A stretch of 64,000 nucleotides of DNA, taken from positions 25,001 through 89,000 of the forward strand of contig CAUYUJ010019102.1 of NCBI GenBank assembly GCA_963575745.1. The letters are read 5' to 3'. Numbering within the stretch: position 1 is the first letter of the stretch; the number at the start of each line of letters is the position of its first letter. The notes beneath the pieces are model-generated. The model saw only the letters and a list, made by a program, of their open reading frames with translations, was not told the origin of the DNA and made no database searches. The position numbers and the translations under genes are program-made. Source of the DNA: Prorocentrum cordatum. Taxonomy: Eukaryota > Sar > Dinophyceae > Prorocentrales > Prorocentraceae. Positions 1 to 8,983 of this stretch are shown in pieces.

Positions 1-16
1 TGCAGCGCCTGGGAGC

Positions 17-60
<44 letters not shown>

Positions 61-290
61 TTGGAAGCGCTTGTGCGATCTGGCAGACAGAAATCACGAA
101 GGCGACCTGGCATGCCGAAATCACGCGGGCGGCACGCCCCGCGCTGGCGCAGCGAGGCGGGACGGAGGCAGCGCCGGGAGCGCCTGGGGGCGCCTGGGAG
201 CGCATGGGCAGCGCTTGGGAGCGCCTGGGAGCGCTTGGGGGCGCCTGGGAGCGCCTGGGAGCGCCGGGGAACGCTGTGCAGCGCCTGGGC
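1..290. repeat. GGGAGCGCCT decamer array
   Basis: Head-to-tail 10-bp units close to GGGAGCGCCT, with C/T changes at the eighth base and occasional 11-bp units. A gap of non-repeat sequence lies near 70-175. It runs up to the helicase exon, so it probably sits in an upstream intron of that gene. All six frames stay open through it only because of its composition, so no coding is claimed. Confidence 0.9.
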
Positions 291-773
291 GGTACGCTCC
301 TCGTCCGCACCAAGACGAACCAGCTCCTGCCCATCACCAAGTGGACCAACAAGAAGGTCGATGGCCGCAGCGTGCGCCACTTCCCCATCAGGCTCGGCTA
401 CGCGAGCACCATCCACAAGGCAAGGGCACGGGGATGGCAGAGGCAGCGCCCCCCCCCCCCTGGCAGACGCGCTCGCTTGTCGGACACCCCGAGCGCGACG
501 CGAACGAGAGACGAGTCCTCTCGCGCTACGTTCGGGGCGCCCCAGACGCCCCAGACTGGCGAGCGCCGGCAGAAGGGAACGCGCTGCGTCTGCCAACCCG
601 ATCAGGTGCAAGGGGATGAGTTCAAGCACATCACCGTCGTGCTCGACAAGCAATTCTGCCCCGCGGCGGGCTACACGGCGTTGTCGCGCGTGGAGCGCGC
701 TGCCGACTACAAGCTCGCGGGCACGTTGACGCCCGAGCACTTCGTGCCCGCCACCTGGATGGATCCCTCCTGA
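288..773 (+). CDS. PIF1/RecD-like DNA helicase, C-terminal exons
   Basis: The last part of a superfamily 1 helicase of the PIF1 type, which unwinds DNA with ATP. Two exons are visible. The first (about 288-419) ends in FPIRLGYASTIHK. The second (606-773) starts with VQGDEFKHITVVLD and continues to a conserved YTALSRV and a TGA at 771-773. Joined, they give the family signature TIHKVQGDEF followed by YTALSRV, which hold conserved late helicase motifs. The 62 residues between are Pro/Arg-rich, unlike the family, and are best read as an intron (420-605) that happens to stay in frame. The upstream exons with the ATPase motifs are not in the window. The start of the first exon is uncertain because it merges into the decamer array. 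Confidence 0.75.
   Translation, partial: GGTLLVRTKTNQLLPITKWTNKKVDGRSVRHFPIRLGYASTIHKARARGWQRQRPPPPGRRARLSDTPSATRTRDESSRATFGAPQTPQTGERRQKGTRCVCQPDQVQGDEFKHITVVLDKQFCPAAGYTALSRVERAADYKLAGTLTPEHFVPATWMDPS
420..605 (+). other. GC-AG intron in helicase gene
   Basis: A 186-bp segment starting GCAAGGG and ending CGATCAG. Removing it restores TIHKVQGDEF. The non-canonical GC donor fits dinoflagellate genes. The donor heptamer GCAAGGG (420-426) recurs just inside the downstream exon (608-614). The length is a multiple of three with no stop, so retention would not break the frame. Confidence 0.65.
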
Positions 774-939
774 GCGGGCCCGCAGCACGCGCGCGTGGGG
801 GCCACCGCAGACGCCGCCGACGACACAGGTCCGCGGCGACACGTGCCGCGTGGCGCGCCCAGACACCCTTCTGCACGGCCTCAGCCACCCGCTCAGAACT
901 GCGGCTGCTGCGTGTCGGATATTCCAGCACGAGAGCCGC
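774..939. other. intergenic, no gene seen
   Basis: GC-rich sequence after the helicase stop codon. No frame here has recognisable protein features. Confidence 0.5.
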
Positions 940-1180
940 CTGCAAGACCTCCCCCCCCCTTCCTCCGAAGGGGGGGCGAAGGGGGGGTAGCTGGACCGAT
1001 AGTTGATGGCCATAGAACGCGGCCGCCAGTATGGAACTTCCCCCCATGAGAAGGGGGGAGCGAGGGGGGTAGAAGAACCCTAAACCCTAAAGGGGTACTT
1101 TTGGGTGGGGGGGGGGAACGGGAACGAATAGCAGCCGACCCCCCCAACCTCTTGAAGGAGGGGGGGTCGAGCTGCTTCCG
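940..1180. repeat. C-run/G-run inverted repeats
   Basis: Three blocks pair runs of C with nearby runs of G: about 950-987, 1038-1068 and 1138-1170 (GACCCCCCC against GGGGGGGTC). The second and third G-runs are separated by CGA or AGCGA, giving the same GAAGGGGGG-type core twice. They could form hairpins or G-quadruplexes. No terminator or promoter role can be shown. Confidence 0.7.
1078..1092 (-). repeat. short CCCTAAA tract
   Basis: Two telomere-type CCCTAAA units (AACCCTAAACCCTAAA context), 100 bp before the longer tract. Confidence 0.85.
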
Positions 1181-1189
1181 CCCAGCGAG

Positions 1190-1293
1190 GCCCTAAACCC
1201 TAAACCCTAAACCCTAAACCCTAAACCCTAAACCCTAAAACCTAAACCCTAAACCCTAAACCCTAAACCCTAAACCCTAGGGTTTAGGGTTTA
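1190..1293. repeat. interstitial telomeric repeat with palindromic turn
   Basis: About twelve CCCTAAA units, one carrying an extra A, run to 1277 and then invert directly into GGGTTTAGGGTTTA. Positions 1264-1293 form a perfect 30-bp palindrome centred on CCCTAGGG. The order is C-rich then G-rich strand, the opposite of a simple end-to-end telomere fusion. Confidence 0.9.
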
Positions 1294-1424
1294 AACAACG
1301 TATTAGCGTCTGCGGACCTCGCGGCGGTCCCAATTGGGGTGCGCTATCGCCGAGAGCATCCGTGCGTGCCCGCTCGAAGATCGCGCCCCCTCCCGCGCGG
1401 CGGCTGTCTGCCTGCGCTGTTCCG

Positions 1425-1735
1425 AGAGCGCTTGGGGGCGCCTGGGGGCATCTGGGAGCGCTTGGGAGCGCTTGGGGGCGCTTGGGAGCGTGCCGGGAGC
1501 GTGCCGGGAGCGCCTGCGAGCGCGCGGGGGCGTGCCGGGAGCGCCCGGGAGCGCCTGGGAGCGCTTGGGAACGCTTGGGAGCGTGCCTGAAGCGTTTGGG
1601 AGCGCCTGGGAGCTCCTGCCTCGGAGCGCTTTGGGGCGCCTGGGAGCTTCGAAACCGCCTGGGAGCGCCTGGGAGCGTGCCGGGAGCGCCTGCGAGTGCC
1701 TGGGAGCGTGCCGGCGTGCCGTTCCGGAGCCATTC
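1425..1735. repeat. second GGGAGCG decamer array
   Basis: Units such as GGGAGCGCTT, GGGGGCGCTT and GGGAGCGTGCC in 10-11 bp steps, the same family as 1-290. It lies between the two telomeric tracts. Long ORFs on both strands here come from the repeat composition. Confidence 0.85.
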
Positions 1736-1792
1736 CGCTCGCGCCGGCTCGCTCGGAGCGTCGGATATGGTTGGCGCGCCCATCGGGCGCTC

Positions 1793-1806
1793 GCGCAAGC
1801 TTGCGC
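1793..1806. repeat. 14-bp perfect palindrome
   Basis: GCGCAAGCTTGCGC, in a short unique stretch between the decamer array and the second telomeric tract. Confidence 0.7.
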
Positions 1807-1903
1807 CGGGCTCGCTTACATCGTTCGGCATGGTATCGTTTCATTGTCTTTCGCAATGACACCGTTCGAGCTTGCTCAATACGTGGTGTTTTTCGTCTTG
1901 AGG

Positions 1904-1935
1904 GTTTAGGGTTTAGGGTTTAGGGTTTAGGGCAT
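1904..1935 (+). repeat. TTTAGGG telomeric tract
   Basis: Four head-to-tail GGGTTTA units. They mark the abrupt border between GC-rich repeat DNA on the left and AT-richer DNA on the right. Confidence 0.9.
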
Positions 1936-2540
1936 TCAGTAGCATCTGTACAAGTGTTTCTTTTTCTTCCCAATCTGCAACAGAACCCGCCTTCATTGAT
2001 ATGGGAGATTCGAAGTATTCTGGTCCACCCAGTCTACGAATCCAAGCATTCGGGTTTTCGCGGCGCTGTCGGAAACGCTGCTCAGGGTCGTCTGTTTCCA
2101 CGACATATTTCGCACCACTTGTCATGCAAAGCACATGCGCATTTCTTGTAGTTTCTTATTTTTCTTTTTAGCATTGGAATGAGATGTCAAACGTTTTCTC
2201 GAACCACTGCAGATGACATTAACAGCAAAGTGGGAACTCAAATTATTTCAACTTTCTTTCTTGTCCAATTTCGATAATAAGCGTTTCTCCTTGTATTTTT
2301 CTTATAACGGCTCTCGGGTGCAGCTCAGAGACACGATGTAGAGATGTCATCTTAAAGCTGCTGTTCTTTATCTAGCTCGCAATTAATTCCGCTCAGCGTT
2401 TGAAAGTTTGTGGAACCCTTCGAAGGGTTTGCTACAACATCTGAACCTTGCGTGCCCCAATTCGACCGGTTGTTTGTCAGAATAGAATCACTAGCGCAAA
2501 TAATTAAACTGGAAACTCCAGAATCAGCTGCGTCAGCAAT

Positions 2541-3209
2541 TTATTGATTATTGTGGAACGAAGTATACATTGACAGGAGCTGCTCCCTGAATAAATTCTG
2601 GGGCCCAAAGGGTGAGGACTGGCTTTGCAAATGCCGCGGGTTTTTCATGGCCGAATCTTCTTGGGAAGGCTTCGTGCGAAGTCTAAACGCAGATTCAACT
2701 GGGTTCTGAAAGTCGTCTTGCGAGTGAGCAGTTTTGCAAATATATGTCCCGTCATTTGCTGCATTGAAATATGATGTCACCATTGTCGAGACTCCCGCGC
2801 TGACGTCAGGCTTACCTGCAAAATCTGTAATGGGATCCTGAGGTAAGGGCGAATCGTCGTCTCGAACAGACGACGGTACGTTCGAAACAAAGTACGCAAA
2901 GTATTTCATTTTATGACCTCCGTTGGGCAAATACAGCCAGTTGTCTGGATCTAGACGAGCTTTCTGTTCGGTAAAGCTCGCTGTGGCATATCCACAACTG
3001 CTGAGTACTTCAATGGCCTTTGTGATTTTAGGATATGACATGTCAAGATAATCCCTCATCGTTCGGGACGATATAAAACTAGCATCTCTATTTGAATGTG
3101 TGTAGAAAGTATTCAAAGTATTCAGACATTGTAAAACTTGCACGCGTTCTCGAAGTTTCTGTTCTCTCTTTGCGCTCTTCATTTGCAGAGATCTGAGAAC
3201 ATTGTGCAC
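2541..3209 (-). CDS. hypothetical protein with helix-turn-helix-like N-terminus
   Basis: An intact 222-residue frame and the longest clean frame of the AT-rich island. Residues about 45-80 (ISSRTMRDYLDMSYPKITKA followed by IEVLSSCGY) have the spacing of a winged-helix DNA-binding unit: a short helix, a turn, a recognition-type helix, then a strand. The first 25 residues are Lys/Arg-rich. The C-terminal half is polar and Ser/Gln-rich with no recognised domain. The start used is the first in-frame start codon; a later methionine at residue 10 is possible. No family was recognised, so the DNA-binding role is inference from pattern only. Confidence 0.45.
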   Translation of the reverse strand: MHNVLRSLQMKSAKREQKLRERVQVLQCLNTLNTFYTHSNRDASFISSRTMRDYLDMSYPKITKAIEVLSSCGYATASFTEQKARLDPDNWLYLPNGGHKMKYFAYFVSNVPSSVRDDDSPLPQDPITDFAGKPDVSAGVSTMVTSYFNAANDGTYICKTAHSQDDFQNPVESAFRLRTKPSQEDSAMKNPRHLQSQSSPFGPQNLFREQLLSMYTSFHNNQ

Positions 3210-3678
3210 GTTTGCGTCCGCGCGTTACAGGTCATCTGACAATTAATTTCATAATCATCCCTGCAGGGGCGCAAGGCAAGGCCCCTCATTCAGCTATCAT
3301 GCGTAAACGCTGGGGGCGTCGGGGGATGTTTTTTGTTCGATTGTTCTTCTTCGAGACTCTCCGATGCCCTACCCCTCATGATATGTGGCATCCGCTTTTC
3401 ACCTTTATATTTTAACCCTGTCTAGGTCGAAGAACGAGCTCAAAATCGATTATCGATTTTCCGAATGAACTTCTAAACGACAACTTACTTACAATATTCT
3501 CCGCCATGCCGATTGTACATTTTTATTCCGTCAATAAAAAAGAAAAATCATATATTCAGTTTGTATTATTTCTAAATTCATTTCAGACGACTTCTTAGTT
3601 AGAAAATAGTGATAATCAGCGCACGTAAAATGATGGCATTGTTAACCATATAGCCAGCACTAAAATATCTCATAAAAC

Positions 3679-3870
3679 TTATTTAAAATTGAAGACACTT
3701 GGTGGACCACCAGCAGTTTCACATTCTTCCTGCTCATCACGTCTACGCCATCCTCGAATATCTGAGATGTCAAAGGAATGTACAACAAAACCGCTTTCGA
3801 CTTTTTCCAATCTCTTTATTCCGGTGCGTTTAAACACATATTCCACTTCTGATCGAAACAACGTGCACAA
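3679..3870 (-). CDS. short hypothetical ORF
   Basis: A 63-residue minus-strand frame downstream of the RING-like remnant in the same orientation. It is Arg/Glu-rich and matches no family I know. It may be a fragment of a decayed neighbour. Confidence 0.2.
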   Translation of the reverse strand: MCTLFRSEVEYVFKRTGIKRLEKVESGFVVHSFDISDIRGWRRRDEQEECETAGGPPSVFNFK

Positions 3871-3901
3871 GGGTGTTCCTTCGTCATGAAGTTCGAAATT
3901 G

Positions 3902-4300
3902 TCACCCGCGCATCGAGGCGTATCGAACGCGTCTTATCAGAGCATTCAATAGCGATTTTAATTCGTTCTCGATGAAAACTGACATAGACATTTTTCCGTA
4001 ATTTGTCATTTTGCAATCTTCATCTTCAGTGCGCTCGTCTTCACTTTGACTGCTATGACTTGCGTCGTCAGGTCCTTCGTTCAAGGCTTCCACGATATTT
4101 TTGGCAATGTGTATTTCCGGGAAGTGCTTCGAACAAATTAAGCAGGACGTCCTACACAAGGGGCATGATATATACAAGCTAGACACACTGTGTACTTTCT
4201 CGGTCAATTCCCAGAGACAACCGTTGCATGCGAGGGGCCGCAAGGGAATCTTCGAATAGATTTCTTCGAAGAAGTGTTCCAACATACTGGGCAATGCAAC
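3902..4300 (-). pseudogene. RING-finger-like remnant
   Basis: The minus-strand frame from 4294 reads PLRPLACNGCLWELTEKV, then CPLCRTSCLICSKH and HIAKNIVEAL. The CPLCR followed by a KNxxxEAL helix is the usual end of a RING domain of E3 ubiquitin ligases. The first zinc pair of such a domain, CPVC, is present immediately upstream but in another frame (4293-4282), so a one-base shift separates the two halves. The histidine of a classical C3HC4 finger is not evident. The tail is acidic (SQSEDERTEDED). I read this as a broken RING gene. A short CxxC zinc protein starting within the visible frame is the alternative. Confidence 0.45.
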
Positions 4301-4501
4301 AGATCTTATATTCTTTGAATTGCAAGTGCATATTTTGATAATGGCGTTTTGTTCCTATGCGTATTTTCATCCGTCGGGGCGAACATGTCCAAACGTAGTA
4401 ATATACGTTAACCTTTTCAGAGAAAACACCACAACGTGCAAAACGCTTTTTAATTGGATGGAAGTGAAATAGGTGTCGGCTGCTGAATTCCTGTAGCAGT
4501 T

Positions 4502-5083
4502 TCAATTTGCAATGGAACGCTGCACGGCAGTTCCGCGGCGTTCGGCCGTTTTGACAAGACTGCAACTAACTGCTTTGAGGCGCTTGCGGTAATGCGCATG
4601 TGTGCAGCTCGGCCCCTGAGAATTCGATCGCGGATCAACATTTTCGGTGCTCAGGTCCGCTGACCATTCTCCAGCATGTCCTAGTGCCGCAATAATCAGA
4701 CGATCGTCGACCGTTTTCGTTTGACTTATTTTCAGAAGTACTGGTACTTGCGCAATGGTGTAAGATATCATGGTAGACATTTCGCGAGCTTCGGGGTCGC
4801 TGCATCGAAGAGCGTCCTTCAGGCAAGCAGTAGTAGGAGTATCTGCGTTAGCTGTATCTGCCTGAGTCTCCTCGCAAGAAGCAAAGAACGACGTGACACG
4901 TTGTTCCGGAATCAGATGAAGTAGGCGTCTTGCTTGCGATGATAGGCGAAGATGAGCGCGACACTTTGACGTCGCGCGTTTGAGTGTCCTCGCAAAAGAC
5001 GCTTCGGAAACTTCGGCGTGAAATGCGTTTTTCTTTCTCTGTAGAGCTGGCGCTTGAAGATTGCACTTCTTCAGCTTATTCAA
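4502..5083 (-). CDS. possible histone-fold protein
   Basis: An intact 193-residue frame. Residues 29-95 can be laid on histone H3 with about one gap: SFARTLKRATSKCRAHLRLS resembles helix 1 and the DLRF loop, then an Ala/Leu/Glu-spaced helix reaching FF at 66-67, then TPTTACLKDALRC like the last short helix. A second end-of-fold pattern, KTVDDRLIIAALGHAG at 123-138, resembles the H4 C-terminal helix, so a doublet is conceivable. The N-terminus is basic, as in histones. Against this, a proline (residue 59) falls in the long helix and identity is low. Histone doublets are known in some large DNA viruses of protists, and dinoflagellates are unusual in largely lacking nucleosomes, which makes the guess worth testing. 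Confidence 0.3.
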   Translation of the reverse strand: MNKLKKCNLQAPALQRKKNAFHAEVSEASFARTLKRATSKCRAHLRLSSQARRLLHLIPEQRVTSFFASCEETQADTANADTPTTACLKDALRCSDPEAREMSTMISYTIAQVPVLLKISQTKTVDDRLIIAALGHAGEWSADLSTENVDPRSNSQGPSCTHAHYRKRLKAVSCSLVKTAERRGTAVQRSIAN

Positions 5084-5468
5084 TGATTCGCCACTGGCGT
5101 GGATGAGCTCGCTCGGTAGTTAAATTCCAAGAGATTGTATTGCGTGAGAAACATGCTCTTTTGAAATAGATTATTTACGCGAAAATCTACTAGCTCTGAG
5201 ACTTGCACATATATTTTCTTAAAGAAAGGCGTCCAGATCGTCCTGAGCATTTTCATATGACTGCTTCGTCATTTTTTGCTGTGGATCGTGTGCAAGACGC
5301 CTGAACGCTAATTTGCTAATTCGGGGCTCGACGATGGCCTTCATATCGTATATAACTTAAGTGATAGTGCAGACCAGACAGACCTTGTAGATTTAGAAAT
5401 CTTTCATAGCATCTATACTAACGCACGTGGTCATATGAAGTCATCAGCACACCACATCAAGGATGTCC

Positions 5469-5750
5469 TCATGCGATTTGATGCGAGATTTCGATTGAGC
5501 GGGGTATGCATTTTTTTCTGTCCCAGTCATGCACGCAATCGTTAAATCCGTGCCCGAGTTCATGGATGCGCGCGCGCTCTAAATTACATTTCTTTTTTAC
5601 CAGAGGCCAAAACAGGGCATGCATATCATCTTTCGTACAGTTGTGAAGCTGAATGCTCACTCTTCTTTCTACACCCCATGTGTCTTCGTTGTTTTTTTCG
5701 GGCGACAGCGTTCCTGTAACTGTCCCGGCTAGACCAAGAAGGCATAGCAT
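5469..5750 (-). CDS. short hypothetical ORF
   Basis: A 93-residue minus-strand frame with five cysteines and an ELGHGFNDCVHDWDRKKC segment. The first 14 residues are hydrophobic (MLCLLGLAGTVTGT), possibly a signal peptide. No family was recognised. It is in line with the other minus-strand frames of the island. Confidence 0.3.
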   Translation of the reverse strand: MLCLLGLAGTVTGTLSPEKNNEDTWGVERRVSIQLHNCTKDDMHALFWPLVKKKCNLERARIHELGHGFNDCVHDWDRKKCIPRSIEISHQIA

Positions 5751-5787
5751 CTGTACACAAAGCTCTCTCGCAAGAAGAGGAACGCTG

Positions 5788-6110
5788 CTATTTATCGACG
5801 CTGGGGGCTGTGATCAACGAATCTGGATTTTCATTTTGGATAGCGCATAGAAAATTTTTCTTCTCATAAATTGTTATTGTGTGTATTTGCGCTACAGAAA
5901 TGAAAGTGAGTCCAACACGAAAGCGCCCCATATATATGTTGCATTGTATTCCCGCACCAGATATGAGCTGCCATCGTTGCATGTATCAAAATATCCGAAC
6001 TCCCCCGCTACTTCGTCAAGTGGGGTTTTCGCCCAATTCATTCGCTATCTCCTCGGCGCCATCTGAAACCCAGTGCATATGTTGTTCTTCATCTTTTTGA
6101 CGCAGAAATG
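5788..6110 (-). pseudogene. frameshifted hypothetical protein
   Basis: Protein-like pieces succeed each other on the minus strand in different frames: an acidic segment with HWVSDGAEEIANELGENP, then after a shift near 6020 PLDEVAGEFGYFDTCNDGSS and an aromatic stretch, then YEKKNFLCAIQNENPDSLI up to a stop at 5788. This reads as one protein broken by at least two indels. The family is unknown. Confidence 0.3.
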
Positions 6111-6181
6111 AATTTGATTATTTGAATCATTTAGACATTTCAAAGTTCTTGTAGATCTTTCAAAAACAAGCAGAACCCGAC

Positions 6182-6243
<62 letters not shown>
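6182..6243. repeat. poly-T tract (62 nt)
   Basis: An uninterrupted T run followed by AT-rich sequence with TATATTTATA. On the minus strand it is a poly-A, which could mark a retroposed mRNA end, but no matching gene body or target duplication was found. Confidence 0.85.
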
Positions 6244-6249
<6 letters not shown>

Positions 6250-6323
6250 TATATATTTATAAAAAAATAATTATTATTATAAAGTCATAGGGTTGGGAAC
6301 AACATCTGCAACGTTTTGAAACA

Positions 6324-6790
6324 TCAACTCTCGTCTATTTCGCGCCACGTCACTCTATCTCTGCACGAGTACATATGTGTCTCCATGTGGTAGATTTCTA
6401 TATATATATGCCCAGTTGCTGAAGTTGCTCGATCGTATCTTGCAAAGTATTGCGCGGGACCCATATATCTTTCACGTCTTTTAACTGACAGGATCCCAAT
6501 GGGGGTCCTCCTACGTCTTCTGCTGCCCACCAAAGGAACGTTTCTTCTGTTTGTTGCCCATGTAGGAGAACTCTGTGGGCACATGTGAACGCAGTAGTCC
6601 GACAGCATTTTCGGTTTGCAAAGTGTTCTATATAGGGAGCCATCTAGAACCTTGTGCCCAATGGAAGACTGCAACACTAGAGGAGTACGTCGTGCAACGC
6701 CTAAACCAATTTCAAATTTTGGAGAACACTGTGTTTCACAATTTTTATGTCCTTCGCGAGTTATAATTATTCCAGTAACCCGTCAGGTCC
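6324..6790 (-). pseudogene. unrecognised minus-strand coding remnant
   Basis: Two overlapping minus frames each look protein-like in different parts. One begins near 6790 with GHKNCETQCSPKFEIGLG and continues through about 6560. The other ends with FLWWAAEDVGGPPLGSCQLK and a final helix-like IEQLQQLGIYI. A frameshift between them would join a single protein of about 150 residues. No known domain was seen. Confidence 0.3.
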
Positions 6791-6799
6791 CATGGCATC

Positions 6800-7124
6800 T
6801 TCACATTGGCGCCCGCTGGGTTAAGACACTTCAATGAAGGGTTCGCATGGGTTCTTTTACAGAATCGTCGCATGTGACGATTTATTGGGATTCTAGAAAG
6901 CGCAAACTAATTCTTTTTATACATTACCCTGGCGACGTACTCAACCCCTGCGCAAACGCGGGGCGCACATAGTTCAGGACACTTTATAAGGGGGGCGATG
7001 ACGGAGCGAGGGTTCCATATGTCTGCAGACGGAATTCGGGAGACTCGCAGGACACTGGCTTCAGGACAAGGACTAGATAAAGCTGATTAGTTGCAATCCC
7101 TGAGCAACCCTACCCACTTCGAAA
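6800..7124. other. no gene seen
   Basis: Transition from AT-rich island to the GC-rich tandem array; nothing recognisable. Confidence 0.4.
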
Positions 7125-8540
7125 GCGGGGATCTCAGATCGCAACCCCCCAGGGATGGCGAGGTCTAATTTGGGTCCGCCCGTGGCGTCACTGTGCTGGG
7201 CCCCCCAGCGGGCCTCGAAAGTGGTGACAGTTTCACAGTTCGCAGCCTTCTAGGGATGGCGAGGTCTAATTTGGGTCAGCCCGTGGCGTCACTGTGCTGG
7301 GCCCCCCAGCAGGCCGCGAAAGTGGCGACAGCTTCGCAGATCGCAGCCCCCCAGGGATGGCGAGGTTTAATTTGGGTCTGCCCGTGGCGTCACTGTTCCG
7401 GGGCCCCCAGCAGGCTTCGAAAGTGGCGACAGTTTCGCAGATCGCAACCCCTCAGGGATGGCGAGGTCTAATTTGGGTCCGCCCGTGGCGTCACGGTGTT
7501 GGACCCCCCAGCAGGCTTCGAAAGTGGCGACAGTTTCACAGATCGCACCCCCCCAGGGATGGCGAGGTCTAATTTGGGTCCGCCCGTGGCGTCACTGTGC
7601 TGGACCCCCCAGCAGGCTTCGAAAGTGGCGACAGTTCCACAGATCGCAGACCCCCAGGATGGCGAGGTTTAATTTGGGTCCGCCCATTGCGTCACTGTGC
7701 TGGGCCCCCCAGCACGCCTCGAAGATCGTAGCCCCCCCAGAGATGGCGAGGTTTAAGATGAATCCGCGCGTGGCCCTCACTGTGCTGGGCTCCCCAGCAG
7801 GCCTCGAAAATGGCAACCGTTTCGCAGATCGCAGTATAATTTGAATCCGCTCACTGTGCTGGGCCACCCAGCAGGCCTCGAAAATGGCGACAGTTTCACA
7901 GATCGCAGCCCCCCCAGGGATGGCGAGGTTTCATTTGAATCTGCCCGTGGCCCTCGCTGTGCTGGGCCCCCTAGCAGGCATCGGCAATGGCGACAGTTTC
8001 GCAGATCGCAGCCCCCCAGGGATGGCGAGGTTTAATTTGAATCCGCGCGTCGCCCTCACTGTGCTGGGCCCCCCAGCAGGCCTCGAAAATGGCGACAGTT
8101 TCACAGATCGCAGCCCCCCAGGGATGGCGAGGTATAATTTGAATCCGCGCGTCGCCCTCACTGTGCTAGGCCCCCCCAGCAGGCCTCGAAAGTGGCGACA
8201 GTTTCGCAGATCGCAGCCCCCCCAGGGATGGCGAGGTTTAATTTGAATCCGCGCGGGGCCCTCGCTGTGCTGCCCCCCCCCGGCAGGCCTCGAACGTGGC
8301 GACAGTTTCACAGATCGCAGACCCCAAGGGACAGCGAGGTCTAATTTGAATTTCTGCGTCGCCCTCACTGTGCTGGGCCCCCCAGCAGGCCTCGAAAATG
8401 GCGACAGCTTCACAGATCGCAGCCCCCCCGCCCAGGGATGGCGAGGTTTAATTTGAATCCGCGCGGGGCCCTCGCTGTGCTGGGCCCCCCAGCAGGCCTC
8501 GACAATGGCGACAGTTTCACAGATCGCAGCCCCCCGCAGG
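7125..8540. repeat. 101-bp tandem array, about 14 copies
   Basis: The anchor GATGGCGAGGT recurs at 7154, 7255, 7356, 7457, 7558 and 7658, i.e. every 100-101 bp, then at 7743, 7920, 8022, 8124, 8228 and 8437. Two subtypes exist: the first half has ATTTGGGTCCGCCCGTGGCG, the second half ATTTGAATCCGCGCG. One copy near 7830 carries a deletion. Frames running through it are by-products of the repeat. Confidence 0.95.
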
Positions 8541-8983
8541 CAAGACAGGGAGACGCAGGGGGGGAGGGGGGGGGAGGAAGGAGTGGAGACCGCACTGCTC
8601 TATTCAAAACGAATGCCCAACCAAGGGGGGTTGGGGATGCAAGGGCTGAATTCATAAGTGATCTTTCAGGGTCAATGGCCCGCGGAAATATTGCTGCAAC
8701 TGCGCGTCGTTGAAATCCGCTTCTGGGCAGCAGGTGTATTTTAATATATCTCTCAGGCGAAAAGTATCTGTTATACTGATCCCTTCTTTTTTTGAGAAAG
8801 TCTAAACGTAAGACTACATCGTACTGGGATGCGCTAACGGTCGAGAGGTTTTTTGTGTATTAGCACCGAGGCTTCACTCACCCAGGGTACGCCGATCTTT
8901 CCGTATTGATACGAAAACACCATCTCCAAACGACGCTCGATTAAAGCCGTGCACATGTTTGCGCATACCCATGGGCGTTTAAA
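8541..8983. other. no gene seen
   Basis: A G-rich stretch (8556-8580) and then AT-richer DNA; no supported feature. Confidence 0.4.

Noticed and set aside
1277-1909. Several overlapping 150-190 residue frames on both strands
   Set aside because: Products of the GGGAGCG decamer array; mirrored frames on both strands with no domain.
6182-6243. Poly-T as the poly-A tail of a minus-strand retroposed gene
   Set aside because: No gene body with matching orientation directly upstream on that strand and no target duplication found.
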